This document shows, piece after piece, positions 24,301 to 37,190 of a stretch of 64,000 nt of DNA (positions within the stretch are counted from its first letter, which is position 1; every line of letters begins with the position of its first letter). The DNA comes from Psoroptes ovis (taxonomy: Eukaryota > Arthropoda > Arachnida > Sarcoptiformes > Psoroptidae). The translations under genes were made by a program, and so were the position numbers. The DNA lies in the NCBI GenBank assembly GCA_002943765.1, contig PQWQ01000004.1:2232001-2296000 (forward strand), in the 5' to 3' direction. The notes beneath the pieces were generated by a model. It was not told the origin of the DNA. It ran no database searches and saw only the letters and a program-made list of their open reading frames with translations.

Positions 24301-25468
24301 TCATATTAACTACATATCTCTATATATATTCACATATATGTATGAATGTATAAGTGATTTCATTTTTATATGAACTTTATATTTATTTATATATAAAAAT
24401 ATAAATATTATTTTCCAGAAATTAATAAAAAAATTGTTTAAATAAATTTTCATTTTTAATATATGAAATAATAATTATTTTTTAAAAAATAAATTCATAT
24501 ATCAATGTGTAGATGGGTATAAATATTGATATTATTTTGATATAAGTAACTATCTTTAGATATATACACGCGTATATATGTGTGTTTATAAATATTTCAT
24601 GTTTGAACAAATAGACATGAACAACAAACAAATATATATTAAAATGCTAAACATGAAAAATGAATTAAATGGAAAAAAATGATAAAAAATCAAAATCACA
24701 AAATAAAAAATCTAAATCAAAATTCCTATGCCACTGTCCATTGATGTTCATGTTTGAAAAACCAAACTTGCTTAAGGTTTATTTATTTTTTATATTTGAT
24801 GAAAAATCAACATTTTCAATTTTGAACTTGACTTTATTTAGAAAATTTTGCTTTGAATTTCAATAGAAAATTGTAGAAAAATCAATCAAAATTCATATCT
24901 TTGTATCATTTCTATTTTTTCATTTCAAACATTTAGTGATTTGTTAAATTGTTTGCATTTTCAAAAGAAATCATTTCATCACCGATACTTCAATACATCA
25001 ATCTTCCGATAATAATATTTATCATTATTATTCAATTTTCAAATTATTACTATTAAATATTTCAATAATTTATTGATTCGTTTTTATTGTTTCAAAAATT
25101 TTTATTTGAGAAATATTTATTGTTATCATTATTATTGATTTGAATTTAAATTTAATCTTCGATTGACAATTTTCGGACAAAAAATATTTGGACAATCATC
25201 ATCATCATCGTCATCGTCGCTATCATTATTCATAAATAATTTATATTAATCATCATCATCGCTATTCATAGATTTTATTATTATTTTCAATTGATTTCCA
25301 ATAATCATTTTATTTTCGAAACCCTTGGATTATATTTGAAAAAATATTTGATCTTTATTTTCTTTATTTCTCTACTTATCTTTGCTACTGAGTTTAATTT
25401 ATTTTCGTAAATTTTGATTGAAAAAGCGTGAAGAATAAAAAAAGAAAAATACTTGGTTAATTATTTGA
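21328..25468. other. Gene-poor AT-rich region before glutamate synthase
   Basis: About 4.1 kb with no supported gene. It holds simple repeats: GATA units near 21635-21652, a degenerate TTTGT/CTAT repeat at about 21790-21850, AATG near 22845-22862 and ACTG near 23337-23353. Open frames are short and of low complexity. The final part, with many ATC/CATCAT triplets around 25195-25260, should contain the promoter of the glutamate synthase gene. Confidence 0.5.
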
Positions 25469-28400
25469 ATGGCTCCTACAGAAAAATTGAATAACAATAA
25501 TAATATTGACAACAATGATTGTAATAATGATAAAAATGGAACCAAAAATAATTTGAATAAACATGAAAATGATCTTAACAATAATGAGAATGATGAAAAT
25601 TCAATAAATGTTGAAAAATGTTCAGATTATAATAATAATGATAATGATAATCATGAACAACAAAAATCATATCAACATTCATTATGGGATCCGAATGAAG
25701 AAAAAGCAGCATGTGGTGTCGGTTTTATTGTCAATATTCATGGTCAACCATCGCAAAAGGTATTTTGAATTTAAATTTTAAATATAATGTTGATTCATCA
25801 TTTTTTAATTTGAATTTAAATTCAATCGAAAAGTTGTTGAGAGATGCACAAAAAATCAGTGATCGTATGGAACATCGTGGTGCGACATCAGGTGATAATC
25901 TATCTGGTGATGGTGCCGGTGTACTTGCATCAATTCCATACGAATTTTATGCTAGAGCAATCAAGTATGTTTTTATTTATTTATATGTCCATTATTTATT
26001 TCTGATTTTATTTTTGACATTTCATGAATAATTTATGATTTAAATAATTTATTACAGAGAAACTCATAACATTACATTACCGGAACCCGGTAAATATGCA
26101 ACTGGTATATTGTTTCTTGATAAAATAACAAACACACAGGTCGAGGAAAAATTTGCAACAATCGCAAATGAAAATGGTCTCCGCATTATTTGTTGGCGTT
26201 CAGTGCCGAAGAATTCTTCAGTAATTGGTGAAATGGCTCGTACACAAGAACCATTGATGAGACAAGTATTTATTGAATCAGTCGAAACCGATGTAGATGA
26301 ACAAGAATTTAAACGAAAGGTATTTAATTTCACTGTAGGAAAAAAAGTTTCAGACATTTTCTAATTAACAAATTATTTTTCTGCTTCATTTAGTTGTTTG
26401 CTACCAGAAAATTTGCCACTCATCAATTGGTTAAAGAAGGTTTCCGTTTTTATGTTTGCAGTTTGTCAACAAAAATAATTGTATATAAAGTAGGTTATTT
26501 ATTTATTTTTCCATCAAATTAATTGACTAATTGAATGTACTTGTCTAATTTTCAATATAAAATTTATTCAAACAAAGGGACAATTTACACCAGCTCAATT
26601 ATGGCAATACTTTGATGATTTATGGGATCCAGAATTTAAATGCTATTTGGCAATTGTGCATGCACGTTTTTCAACAAATACATATCCATCATGGGAACGT
26701 GCCCATCCAAATCGCTATTTAGCGCATAATGGTGAAATCAATACTCTTCGTGGTAACATTAATTTAATGCGTGCACGTGAAGGTGTTATGTCAAGCAAAT
26801 ATTTTGGACAAAAATTATCGAAATTGTATCCAGTTGTTGAATCTAACATGTCCGATTCTGGTTCCTTAGACAATGTATTAGAGTTTTTAGTTGCAGTTGG
26901 TGGCCGTTCATTACCAGAAGCTGTCATGACTATGGTTCCAGAAGCTTGGCAAAATGATATGGAAATGAATCCGGAAAAGAAATTATTTTATAAATGGTCT
27001 GGCTGTGCTATGGAACCATGGGATGGGCCGGCACTTTTGACATTTACTGATGGTCGTTATATTGGCGCAATTCTCGATCGTAATGGTTTGAGACCGGCAC
27101 GTTTCTATCAAACACAAGATGGACATGTTATAATGGCTTCCGAGGTGGGTGTGGTTGATTTTCCGGACGAGGAAATCATTGTTAGAGTGAGTATCTTGAA
27201 AACATTTTGATGGCAATCCATGTTTGAAAATATCCGATTTTTTGACGTTTTAGAGTCGGCTTAAGCCAGGCCGTATGCTGTTGATTGATACCGAAGAGAA
27301 AATTGTCGTCAAAGATGAAGAAATTAAATTGGCCATTGCACGAAAGCGGCCATTAGCTGAATGGGTGAAAGAATTGTTTACGATTGAAGATTTACGTCAA
27401 GCGCATACGCAGACTAAATTAGCTAAAGATGGATCATTTAAACGTAAAGCTGTACTATTAGAAGGTCGCAGTGAAGATGAAGTGGAAACACGTGCAAAAG
27501 TGCTTGAAGATCGACGTTTACCATTGTTTGCCTATACTACTGAGACAATCAATTTATTATTATTACCAATGGCTCGTACCCAAAAAGAAGCTCTTGGTTC
27601 AATGGGTAACGATGAACCATTAGCCTGCTTATCGCTATATCAGCCCTTGATTTATGGATATTTCAAACAATTGTTTGCCCAAGTCACAAACCCTCCGATT
27701 GATCCTATACGTGAAAAAATTGTCATGTCATTAGCATGTCCAGTAGGGCCTGAAGCAAACATTCTTGAACCATCATCAAAACAATGTTGTCGCTTATGGT
27801 TGACGCAGCCTATACTATCAATCAATGATCTTGAAGTCATTAAAAAAACATCTTACAAAGGATGGCGTACTAGAGTGATTGAATGTGTTTTTCCAGTCAA
27901 AGAAGGTCGTGCTGGTTTACGAAAACGTTTAGATGAAATTCGTCGTGAAGCATGTGATGCAGCCCGTGAAGGTTATACGATTATTGTCCTCAGTGACCGA
28001 ATGGCTGGTCCAAAATTTGTTCCGGTTTCAATGTTATTAGCATTAGGCGCTACACATCATTACCTTATTAATGAGCGTCAACGAATGAAAGTTGCGATTT
28101 TTGTCGAATCCGGTGAAGCACGTGAAGTACATCACATGTGTGTATTATTAGGCTATGGTGCAGATGCTATTTGTCCTTATTTAGTTTTTGAAACTGTTGC
28201 TGCATTACGTGAAGAAGGGGTCATACAATTGACTGACATGGAAGCATTCAATAATTATTTTCTCTCAATGGAACGTGGCATTGCTAAAGTAATGGCCAAA
28301 ATGGGCATATCGACATTGCATTCATATAAAGGTGCACAGATTTTTGAAGCTGTCGGTATTGGTGATGAAGTTATTGACTTTTGCTTCAAAAATACCCCAT

Positions 28401-31400
28401 CACGTATTGGCGGTATTAATTTCAATATTTTAGCTGATGAAGTATTGGAACGTCATTCTATTGCTTTCAATAAAAAATTTTTCGTTGATCAACTTATCTT
28501 ACGCAATCCTGGTTTTTATCATTGGCGAAGTGGTGGTGAAAAACATATTAATCACCCTATGGCTATTGCCAGTCTTCAAGAAGCTGCTGCATTAAATTCT
28601 AAACAAGCTTATAAGCAATTTGTTAAATTTACAAAAGAACAAGTAAAAGATTGTACATTACGCGGACAAATGGTATTTGTTTATGCATCGAAAGCTGTAC
28701 CATTAGATGAAGTGGAACCAGTAACAAATATTGTTAAACGTTTTGTAACCGGTGCCATGTCATTTGGATCGATCTCATATGAAACACACACAACTTTAGC
28801 AATCGCTATGAATCGTGTTGGTGCAAAATCAAACACAGGCGAAGGTGGAGAAGATTCTGAACGTTGGTTGATCAAAGATCCACAATTCAATAGACGTTCA
28901 GCAATCAAACAAGTTGCAAGTGGACGCTTTGGAGTAACTTCAGCATATGTTGCTAATGCTGATGAATTACAAATTAAGATGGCTCAAGGAGCAAAACCAG
29001 GTGAAGGTGGTGAATTGCCCGGACACAAAGTATCAGTAGAAATTGCTAAAACAAGGCATTCAATACCTGGAGTTGGTTTAATATCACCCCCACCACATCA
29101 TGATATTTATTCAATCGAAGATCTTTCACAATTAATTTATGATCTAAAATGTGCAAACCCTAATGCTCGCATCTCAGTGAAACTTGTGTCAGAAGTCGGT
29201 GTCGGTATTGTTGCAGCTGGTGTCGCTAAAGGCAAAGCTGAACACATAACAATATCTGGTCATGATGGAGGCACTGGTGCATCCTCATGGACTGGCATAA
29301 AAAATGCTGGTTTACCATGGGAATTGGGAATATCTGAAACTCATCAAGTTCTAGTCGCCAACAATTTACGATCACGTGTTGTTCTGCAAGCGGATGGTCA
29401 AATACGTACTGCTCAAGATGTAATAACAGCAGCATTATTGGGTGCCGATGAATTCGGTTTTTCCACAGCACCATTGATCACGTTAGGTTGTATTATGATG
29501 CGTAAATGTCATTTAAACACATGTCCTGTTGGTATAGCAACACAAGATCCTGAATTGCGTAAAAAATTCAAAGGTCAACCAGAACATGTTATAAATTATT
29601 TATTTTTATTGGCCGAAGAAATACGTGAAGAAATGGCTAAATTAGGCATCAGACGCTTCCAAAATCTTGTTGGTCGTACTGAGTTATTACGTTTCAAAGC
29701 CAATCCACGCAATCCAAAAGCATCATTTTTAGATTTTACATTATTATTGTGTAATGCCCTTTCATTAAGGCCTGAAACAAATATTATTGGTGGCAGTGTG
29801 AAGCAAGATTTTGAGTTAGAGACCCGGTTAGATAATAAATTGATTGAATTATCGCAAGATATTATTGATGGTAATTTCTTACAACCAGTCCACATTCAAA
29901 TGGAAATTAGCAATCGTGATAGAGCATTTGGTGCAACACTTAGTTATCATATATCACGTCGCTATGGTGAAGATGGTTTACCCAAAAATTTGATCTTTGT
30001 CAATTTGAAAGGCTCAGCTGGACAATCGTTTTGTTTGTTTCTGACAAAAGGCGTCACTGTTACTCTTGAAGGTGAATGTAATGATTATGTCGGTAAAGGT
30101 CTGTCTGGAGGTGAAATCATCATCTATCCACCAAAAAATTCACCACCATCATTTGAATCAGACAAAAATGTAATTGTTGGCAATGTAAGTCTTTATGGAG
30201 CTACATCTGGTCGTGCGTTTTTCCGTGGTATTGCTGCTGAACGTTTTTGTGTACGAAACTCAGGCGTTACTGCTGTTGTTGAAGGCGTTGGTGATCATGG
30301 ATGTGAATACATGACCGGTGGTACAGTAGTCATTCTTGGTTTAACTGGTCGTAATTTTGCAGCTGGCATGAGTGGTGGAATCGCATATGTCTATGATATG
30401 TAAGTTAATTTTTAATAATTGAACTTTGTCATTAATTTCTATTTTATTATTGAATAGTGATGGACGATTTAATCGTCGTTGTAATCTGGAAATGGTTGAA
30501 TTGTTACCATTAGAAGAAGATGATGATATGAGACAATTGCAAGAATTAATACATGAATTTTGGGAGAAAACGGATTCTAAAATAGCTGAACTTATTTTGA
30601 ACGATTGGCAAAATGAAGTTAAAAAATTTGTAAAAGTATTCCCATATGAATATCAACGTGTGCTTAAAGATATGAAGCTGAAAAAACCTTTGATACCAAG
30701 TCGTCGTGCTAGTCCAGCGACGACACCTTGTGATCCACCGAAGGATATCGAAGACATTGTACCAGATTTAACAAAATTAGATAAATTAAAAGGTTTCATG
30801 AAATATAAGCGTATTAAAAGCTATTATCGTAATGCCGAAGAGCGTATAAATGAATGGGATGAGGTTTATGATTTCAAATTCATTCGTGAAAATGTTCGCA
30901 TTCAAGCATCAAGGTATTTGCCTCCTTTTAGTGCAAAAACTTTGTGCTTAAAATTTTTTTCCCAAATAGATGCATGGAATGTGGCGTACCATTCTGTCAA
31001 TCACCGCATGGCTGTCCATTAGGCAACATTATACCAAGATGGAATGATCTTGTTCATAAAAATGACTGGTATGAAGCCTTGAAACAATTATTGCAGACAA
31101 ACAATTTTCCTGAATTCACCGGCCGTGTATGTCCAGCACCTTGTGAAGGTGCTTGCACGTTAGGCATCATTGATAAACCTGTTGCAATCAAAACGATTGA
31201 AGTCTCCATCATTGAATATGCATTCGAACAAGGTTGGGTACGTTCAAATCCACCGAAAATACGTTCAGGCAAAAAAGTTGCAATCATTGGTTCTGGACCA
31301 GCCGGTCTTGCTTGTGCAGATCAATTGAATAAAGCTGGTCATACTGTGTGTGTCTATGAACGAAGTGATCGTATTGGCGGTCTTCTCCAATATGGTATTC

Positions 31401-32525
31401 CAACGATGAAACTTTCGAAAAAAGTTGTTCAAAGGCGAATCGATTTGATGAGCGAAGCTGGTATAATGTTTAAGCCAAACACGCATGTTGGTATTGATAT
31501 TACTGGTCAAGAATTATTGGAAAAATACGATGCTATTTGTCTAACAACTGGAGCAACATGGCCACGTGATTTAAAAATTTCTGGTCGTGATTTGAATGGC
31601 ATACATTTTGCTGTTGATTATTTACGTGGTAGTCAACAAAAATTATGGGAAAATTCTCAAGATCATCCAATCACCGCTAAAGATAAAAATGTCGTTGTCA
31701 TAGGTGGTGGTGATACTGGTTGCGATTGCATAGGTACAGCTTTACGTCAAGTATGTAGTTTTTTTACTATCTTTATAAAATTGATAAGATAATCAATTTT
31801 TTTCTTTACAGGGAGCTAAAAATGTTGTTGCATTTGAAATATTGCCTAAACCACCAGCAGATCGTGCAAAAGATAATCCATGGCCGCAATGGCCAAAAAT
31901 TTATCGAGTCGATTACGGACATGAAGAAGCTAGTTTACGATGGAATGATGATCCACGCATTTATGAGATTTCAAGTAAAAGATTTATCGGTGATGAAAAT
32001 GGCAATGTAACCGGCATTGATACTGTTCGAGTCAATTGGACCAAAAATGAAAAAGGCGGCTGGGTAATGAATGAAATAGCTGGCACAGAATTGACATTCA
32101 AGGTAAAAAAATTCTAAACTCATCACGATTTCATATTTGAGAGATGAATTAATCTTCATTTCGATATTTATAATCGATTTTTCTATTCAATAAATAAATA
32201 GGCTGATCTCGTATTATTAGCAATGGGTTTCCTTGGACCAGAATCAGCAATCATCGAACAATTGAATCTAACAAAAGATAATCGTTCAAACATATTGACA
32301 AAACCAAATTCATATCGTACACCGATTGAACGTATTTATTCAGCTGGTGATTGTCGCCGTGGACAATCATTGGTGGTACATGCAATACATGAAGGCAGAC
32401 AAGCAGCACGAGAAATTGATCAAGATTTTAATGATAAAAATAATAAATCCGGTTTACCTGGTCCCGGTGGCATTATTCCATATCCACCACCATATGAACA
32501 AAGTATTACAGCGAATTCAATTTGA
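25469..32525 (+). CDS. Glutamate synthase (NADH-GOGAT), ten exons
   Basis: Makes two glutamate from glutamine and 2-oxoglutarate with NADH. Exons: 25469-25759, 25834-25964, 26058-26319, 26394-26489, 26578-27186, 27254-30399, 30458-30913, 30970-31750, 31812-32102, 32202-32525 (2128 aa), all in phase. Residues 1-81 are an Asn/Asp-rich leader ending in KAA before Cys82 of ACGVGFIV, the expected mature N-terminal nucleophile of the class II glutamine amidotransferase domain. The central and FMN domains follow (SFGSISYETHTTLAIAMNR, GEGGE, SGHDGGTGASSW) with a 3Fe-4S cysteine set CIMMRKCHLNTC near residue 1208, the GXGXG domain, and the small-subunit-like part: CMECGVPFCQSPHGCP iron-sulfur ligands near residue 1665, FAD motif VAIIGSGPAGLACA near 1768 and NADH motif VVVIGGGDTGCDCIG near 1908. 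A single-chain enzyme as in insects and fungi. The acceptor at 25833 is purine-rich and so less certain. Confidence 0.95.
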
Positions 32526-33542
32526 ATTTGAAGATGAAAAAACAATGAATTTATCTGAATAAAAATGATTAGAATTAATTGTGAAATTGTTTATTGATAT
32601 AATCAATCAATTAATCAATCATTTATGAGTGATAGTAGCAGTTGCAATAATTTTACCCTGATAATATCATCAACAGCAGTGACAACAACAGCAGCCAGAA
32701 TAATTTTAAAATAACCAAATTTTGAACAGAAAAACAAAAGATTTAAATATTAGAATTTAATTTTTTCATAAAAATAAACGATTGTTTGCTTGTTTGTTTG
32801 TTTTAAGCCTTCGAAATTGTTTAATTTGATTTCAATTTTTCATTCCACCAAAAAATTTTATTCCATTCATTCATTTTGACAACATTTAATCATTTGTTTT
32901 CATTTCATATTTGTTTATTTGTGTTTTTGCATGTGGTTCAGATAGATTTGTGTGTGTTTGTATGCGTGTTCTCTCCATTTCTCTTTGTTTCCAATAAATT
33001 GTGTGTCTGCACGTGTTACCTGCAGGTAAATTCTTGAGAAAAAAATGGGAAAAAAATCCATGAGAAACCGAGAAATAAATTAAAAATTTCATTATATTCG
33101 TATTTATTTATTTATTTCATTCCTTTATTCATCATCAACCCTTTCTTCGAGTGTGTGTTTATGTAATTTGTCTTTTGAATTTCCAATAAATCAAAATTAA
33201 TCAATAATATTTAATCAATAATTGTTTTTGTTTTTATTCTATTCAATAAAAATTTTAATGAATGTTTCAAACGCTGTTAAATGAATTCTTGAATAAATTT
33301 ATTTTAATAGTAAATAGATGAATGAATTAATCATTGAGAAATGAACAAAAAAACAATTGTACACTTATTCATTTCTCTCAGGTTCAAGTCTTTTGATAAA
33401 ATATGGATAGAAAATAAAAATTTTTTCTCAACATTAAATTCGTTGTTCAATGCGAGAACAGATGTCGCATATGTGTGAAAATTTTTTTCACTCGATGAAT
33501 TCAAATGTGATTTTTTAAAAATTTTGCTTATTATTAGTATCT
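32526..33542. other. Intergenic AT-rich spacer
   Basis: Follows the glutamate synthase stop. AATAAA-type words shortly after 32525 (near 32559 and 32770) could end that transcript. A short CAGCAG/CAACAG stretch lies at about 32670-32695 and GT-rich simple sequence near 32940-33010. No gene seen. Confidence 0.45.
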
Positions 33543-33692
33543 TGTTGCGGGATACGTTTTGAAATTTAAAAAATAATTGATATTTTATTGAAAAGAAACC
33601 AACGCATATATACAGGAAATAATTTAAGAAATTTGACTTTTGAATATGTACAATCATTGGTTAAAATTTTTACAAGCCATAATGAAGTGTAT
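33543..33692 (-). mobile_element. Truncated LTR of a CsRn1-type element
   Basis: Begins TGTTGCGG and over about 150 bp matches, with scattered differences, the LTR at 60747-60936 (shared words include GAAATTTAA, TGATATTTTATTGAAAA, CCAACGCATATATACA, AATCATTGGTTAAAAT and CATAATGAAGTGTATGA). The last 40 or so bases of the LTR, including its CA end, are missing. No internal element sequence is attached on the left, so it is a solo or truncated LTR. Orientation given by analogy with the other copies. Confidence 0.75.
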
Positions 33693-34399
33693 GACAAAAT
33701 GATTCGAATCAAAGTCCTCAAGATAATATTTTCAATCAATTTTTCGCACCAACTTAACCACTTCATTATTACATAGTCAGGTTCAGAAAATTGGCATCTT
33801 TTAATTGTTTTCTCTTGTCGATGTACTTTCAAATGATTTCCTAATTTATCTTTACGGAAAAAACTTGAATCACAGCCATCAAATGTACAACGAAACGGTT
33901 TCATTTGTGTATGTGTTTCAAATAAATGAAAATCAAGTTGATGTTTACGTTCAGTACCAAAATCACAATCATTATGATTACATTTGAATATTTTCTCGCC
34001 ATTATGTAATGCACGATGTATGGTGAGCCCACGATTTGTTTTAAATGTTGCTTCACATCCTGAAAATTGATTAGAGAGATTATCGATTAATTCAATTTTT
34101 TTTCGTAGAATTCACCTGACCAATCGCAACGAAATGGTCGCGATTCTGAATGAGTATTCCGATGGTGTCTCAATGATTTGTTTGCACGAAATTTTGATTC
34201 ACAACCAGGAAAATCACAATGAAACGGTCGATCACCTGTATGTTTTCGTAAATGATTTTCATTGTTATTTTTTGCAATATAATTACAACCAAACCATTCA
34301 CATTGGAATGAATCAATATTTTCATGTACATTCAAATGTACCCGAAAGCTTTTTTTGTGATTTGAATAATTTATTACAGTTTGGCCATTTACATTTCAC
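33566..34399 (-). pseudogene. C2H2 zinc-finger gene, frameshifted and transposon-flanked
   Basis: Two exons on the minus strand: 34399-34116 and 34059-33566, joined by a GTGAAT...TTTTCAG intron. Six fingers of the C-x4-C TFIIIA spacing can be read: CKWPNCNKLFKSQKK.., FQCEWFGCNYIAKNNNENHLRKH, FHCDFPGCESKFRANKSLRHH, FRCDWSGCEATFKTNRGLTIH, FKCNHNDCDFGTERKHQLDFH and FRCTFDGCDSSFFRKDKLGNH. The first finger changes frame in a seven-A run near 34352-34358, so its Cys half and His half are in different frames. The C-terminal frame runs into the LTR fragment at 33543-33692. No upstream exon was found; a transposase fragment lies there instead. Fingers 2-6 look well kept, so either this is a recent pseudogene or the A-run is a sequencing slip. 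Would act as a DNA- or RNA-binding protein; target unknown. Confidence 0.65.
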
Positions 34400-34554
34400 C
34401 TAACTACCGTCAGAAAAGGGATTCTGTTGGACTCAAACCAGTTGCCTTTTCTAAGACTGTGAAATTTATAAGTGAAATTCTTAAAATCTTAAAACACAAA
34501 AAACATACCTTGTTGCAATTCTTGCGCTTGAATTGTCAATCGTTGTCGATAGGT

Positions 34555-34702
34555 GCAGCAACTCGTGATGCATTCCTCTTAACTCGGTCACTGTTATTCT
34601 TCCTTTTGGTGAATAGACTTTCGTCCACCTCCACAATACGTCCAGGGTCACCAATCTTCCTGCTCACTCTGTTTGTTTGTCTTGATTGTTATATTTTCGC
34701 TC
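34555..34702 (-). mobile_element. ISXO2/Merlin-like transposase fragment
   Basis: Minus-strand reading contains RKIGDPGRIVEVDESLFTKR followed by KNNSDR. This is the first catalytic-Asp region of the ISXO2-like DDE transposase domain, typical of Merlin-type DNA transposons (family pattern G.PG.IVE.DES.F.KRKYN.GR). It is closed by stop codons on both sides (a TGA at about 34553-34555 downstream), and no terminal repeats were found. A short dead fragment. Confidence 0.7.
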
Positions 34703-36922
34703 ATCATTTTTCGAATCGATCTAATCAGATATATCATATGTTGATATTTGATCATCAAATTTAGGTGGCTGTAAAGTGACAATCATATTCGCACTTATTC
34801 AAATATTACGAACTCATTTCTTGCATTTATTGAACGATCTTTATTGAAACATAGTCATAATATGAATGTTGAACAAAAAATGATCTCGAAGATATCTAAA
34901 AATGAAAATTCTACAAATATTTATATGTTTGTCAAATTTTTTCTGGTGGTTTTTTCTGTACAAAATTTTGGGATGGAAAGAGAAATTTTAGTTGAAATAA
35001 AGGGTTAGAAAAGAGGAAAGGAAATTGTCGCGACATAGTCGGAACACTCAAAAGGTTAGTCTATATTTACAGAATTCGAAAATTTAAATATGATAAGGAA
35101 AATATTAAATGAAATTGAATGTGGCGACAGAAAGGATTTAGGAAGGAATTTTGGTTAGTGAAAGTTGGAAATAACAATTTAATTAAGGAATTTAAGAAAG
35201 CGGTGAAGGTCAAAGAGCAAAGGAATGTGAATAATTAAAAACAAGAAAGGACTGTAAGGTTGAAAGAGAAAGCAATAAAATGAAATGTAGAAAAAAGGTA
35301 TTATATACATATGCTATCAAATATTTGAATAGCAAGCACACATGGTCAAATGTCATTATCGGAAATGTCTCTTCTTCGGCCATGGTGCAATAAAAATTTT
35401 TTCAAATTAACGATTTCCATTTTTGTTCTCCCGACATGACGACGCTTCATGGTCGGTCACATCACAGGTGGCGATGTCATTATGCATTGATTATCAATCT
35501 CTAATGGAGATTAATCAATAAAATCATAGCCATGATTCACTGTGTTGCTACGAATTCCGAATACCAGTCGCAACGTTGCAATACTATGATTTATTTTTAT
35601 CTATACGATGAGTACGAAATGGTGTTGAGAAAATACACAATTTTATTCAAAAAACGATGAAGTTTATTTTAAATGTGGTTATTTCGCAACCGTGTAAAAA
35701 ACAATGTGTCCTTTTGATTTCTTAAGAGTTGTGTTTGTTTGTGAATGTTTATATGTTGGAGTGTATGTGGGTACGTGAGTGTTTGCGTGTATCGTACATG
35801 TGTGTATTGTGTTGTATTTGCTATTAGTGTATAAAAAAACAATAAAAGGTTAAATGTTATCATATGTGATATTAATAAGATAATACAATATAATAAAGCA
35901 AATAAACAAAATAATTAATACGTTATCAGAACCATACAATAAGAAAATATGAAGGACAAAGGTAAAATAGGAATCTATAGAAAAAAAATCACACATTATT
36001 AATAATCATATTAAGCATATTGTCGAATGTAATTTTGATCTTCGGTGGTGGCAAGAGGTTTTAATTGAAAATAAACAAATTTTTTTTTACAAACCTCTAT
36101 GCCTTATTATAATAGAGGTACAACAAAAACGATAAACAAATTTATGTAAATAAACAAACAAAAATGGAAAACAAAACAAAAATAAAAAAATTGGTTATGT
36201 TGTATATCTTCAGATGAATTTACATATGTTTTACAGAGTTTACAATTTGTACTAAAGTTTAAATTTAGGTTGACCCTGTGTATGACATTACAGTCATCAT
36301 TTCACAAAGCAATAAAAATAAAAAATGCTGATAATATTTTTTCTCAAGACCTTGCCAAGGTCATGATCGATGATTACTTTTTGTTTTGGCACTTGTTTAT
36401 TTTTGTTATCTTGGTCAATTTGTTATTGAACATTTGTTGGCAATTCATTGTTCAGGTCTTTAGAATTGTCATTTTCTAATGATTCTAGTGAAAACGAGAC
36501 AGAATTAGTGACTAAAATATTGAACACAACACAAAATCATATGTCGTGTGACACGCTGAAATTTCTAGAAGGTTGTGGAATGGAAAATTTTTATATGACG
36601 TTGGATTTTAAAGTATTGCTTTATGGCTATAACATTGTTGTAGAATTGATAAAAAGCGCGTTTTTCTTTGGTACCCAAAGAGATAAATTTTTAGGTTGTA
36701 AAAGAGCATGCAAGACAATTGTCTTTTTTAATTAATTTTTATTTTTTATTCTTTCTGTTTGTTTTATTTATTGGTCAACCATTTTGAATTTTTCATTTTT
36801 TATGCTTTTCAACTTGTAGGTAAAAAAGTACAATAATGATAAGAAATAATCAATACAATACGATACAAAAAATAATCAAATAATTATCAAAATGATATCA
36901 ATCGAAAACCATAAAAATAATA
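34703..36922. other. Unassigned region between transposon fragments
   Basis: About 2.2 kb of AT-rich DNA. Between about 34980 and 35560 it is less AT-rich and has purine-rich stretches, which suggests decayed mobile-element DNA, but no domain can be recognised. Two short overlapping frames on the plus strand at 36270-36735 have no family signal, and I do not call them genes. Confidence 0.4.
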
Positions 36923-37002
36923 TTAGGTTGTCCCATAAGTTCTTGCCGTTTTTTGAATAAAAAAAAATTTAAAAAACGGCAAGAACTTATGGGACAACCT
37001 AA
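36923..37002. mobile_element. 80-bp mariner-type palindromic MITE
   Basis: Two perfect 32-bp inverted arms starting TTAGGTTGTCCCATAAGTTC and reaching the word GCCGTTTTTT, separated by about 16 bp of A/T. TA dinucleotides flank both ends (36921-36922 and 37003-37004), the target duplication of Tc1/mariner elements. It has no coding capacity and would form a near-complete hairpin. The arm perfection points to a recent insertion. A degenerate relative is at 10141-10222. Confidence 0.88.
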
Positions 37003-37065
37003 TATTTAAACTTCATCACATGTCCATTCCAAGGTCGAAACGGTTTTATCATCACATGGTTATAA

Positions 37066-37190
37066 TAACTAGCATAACCAAAGGAAGCGCGAACCCAATC
37101 TTAGTTGTTCAATAGTACGCAACGAAGCGAGTCTTTCAACTGACGATGAGAACACTCTACCATTTCATTGGCTCGAGGATGATACGCTGA
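37066..37190 (-). mobile_element. Fragment of CsRn1-type gypsy integrase
   Basis: Matches 54096-54212 of the complete element (shared AGCATAACCAAAGGAAG, ACGCAACGAAGCGAGTC, TTCAACTGACGATGA and TTGGCTCGAGGATGATACGC) with many substitutions. On the minus strand it corresponds to integrase around the catalytic Glu and the stretch after it. It joins directly to the word GAAGCATTAGAATGAA of the repeat module upstream of the first KAT2-like gene. Confidence 0.85.

Noticed and set aside
34381..34764. Plus-strand frame of 127 codons
   Set aside because: It is the antisense of the zinc-finger exon edge and of the ISXO2-like fragment, whose minus-strand reading carries the family motif.
36270..36735. 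Two overlapping plus-strand frames of 69 and 95 codons
   Set aside because: No ATG-supported gene structure, no family motif, AT-driven composition; a decayed element is possible but cannot be shown.
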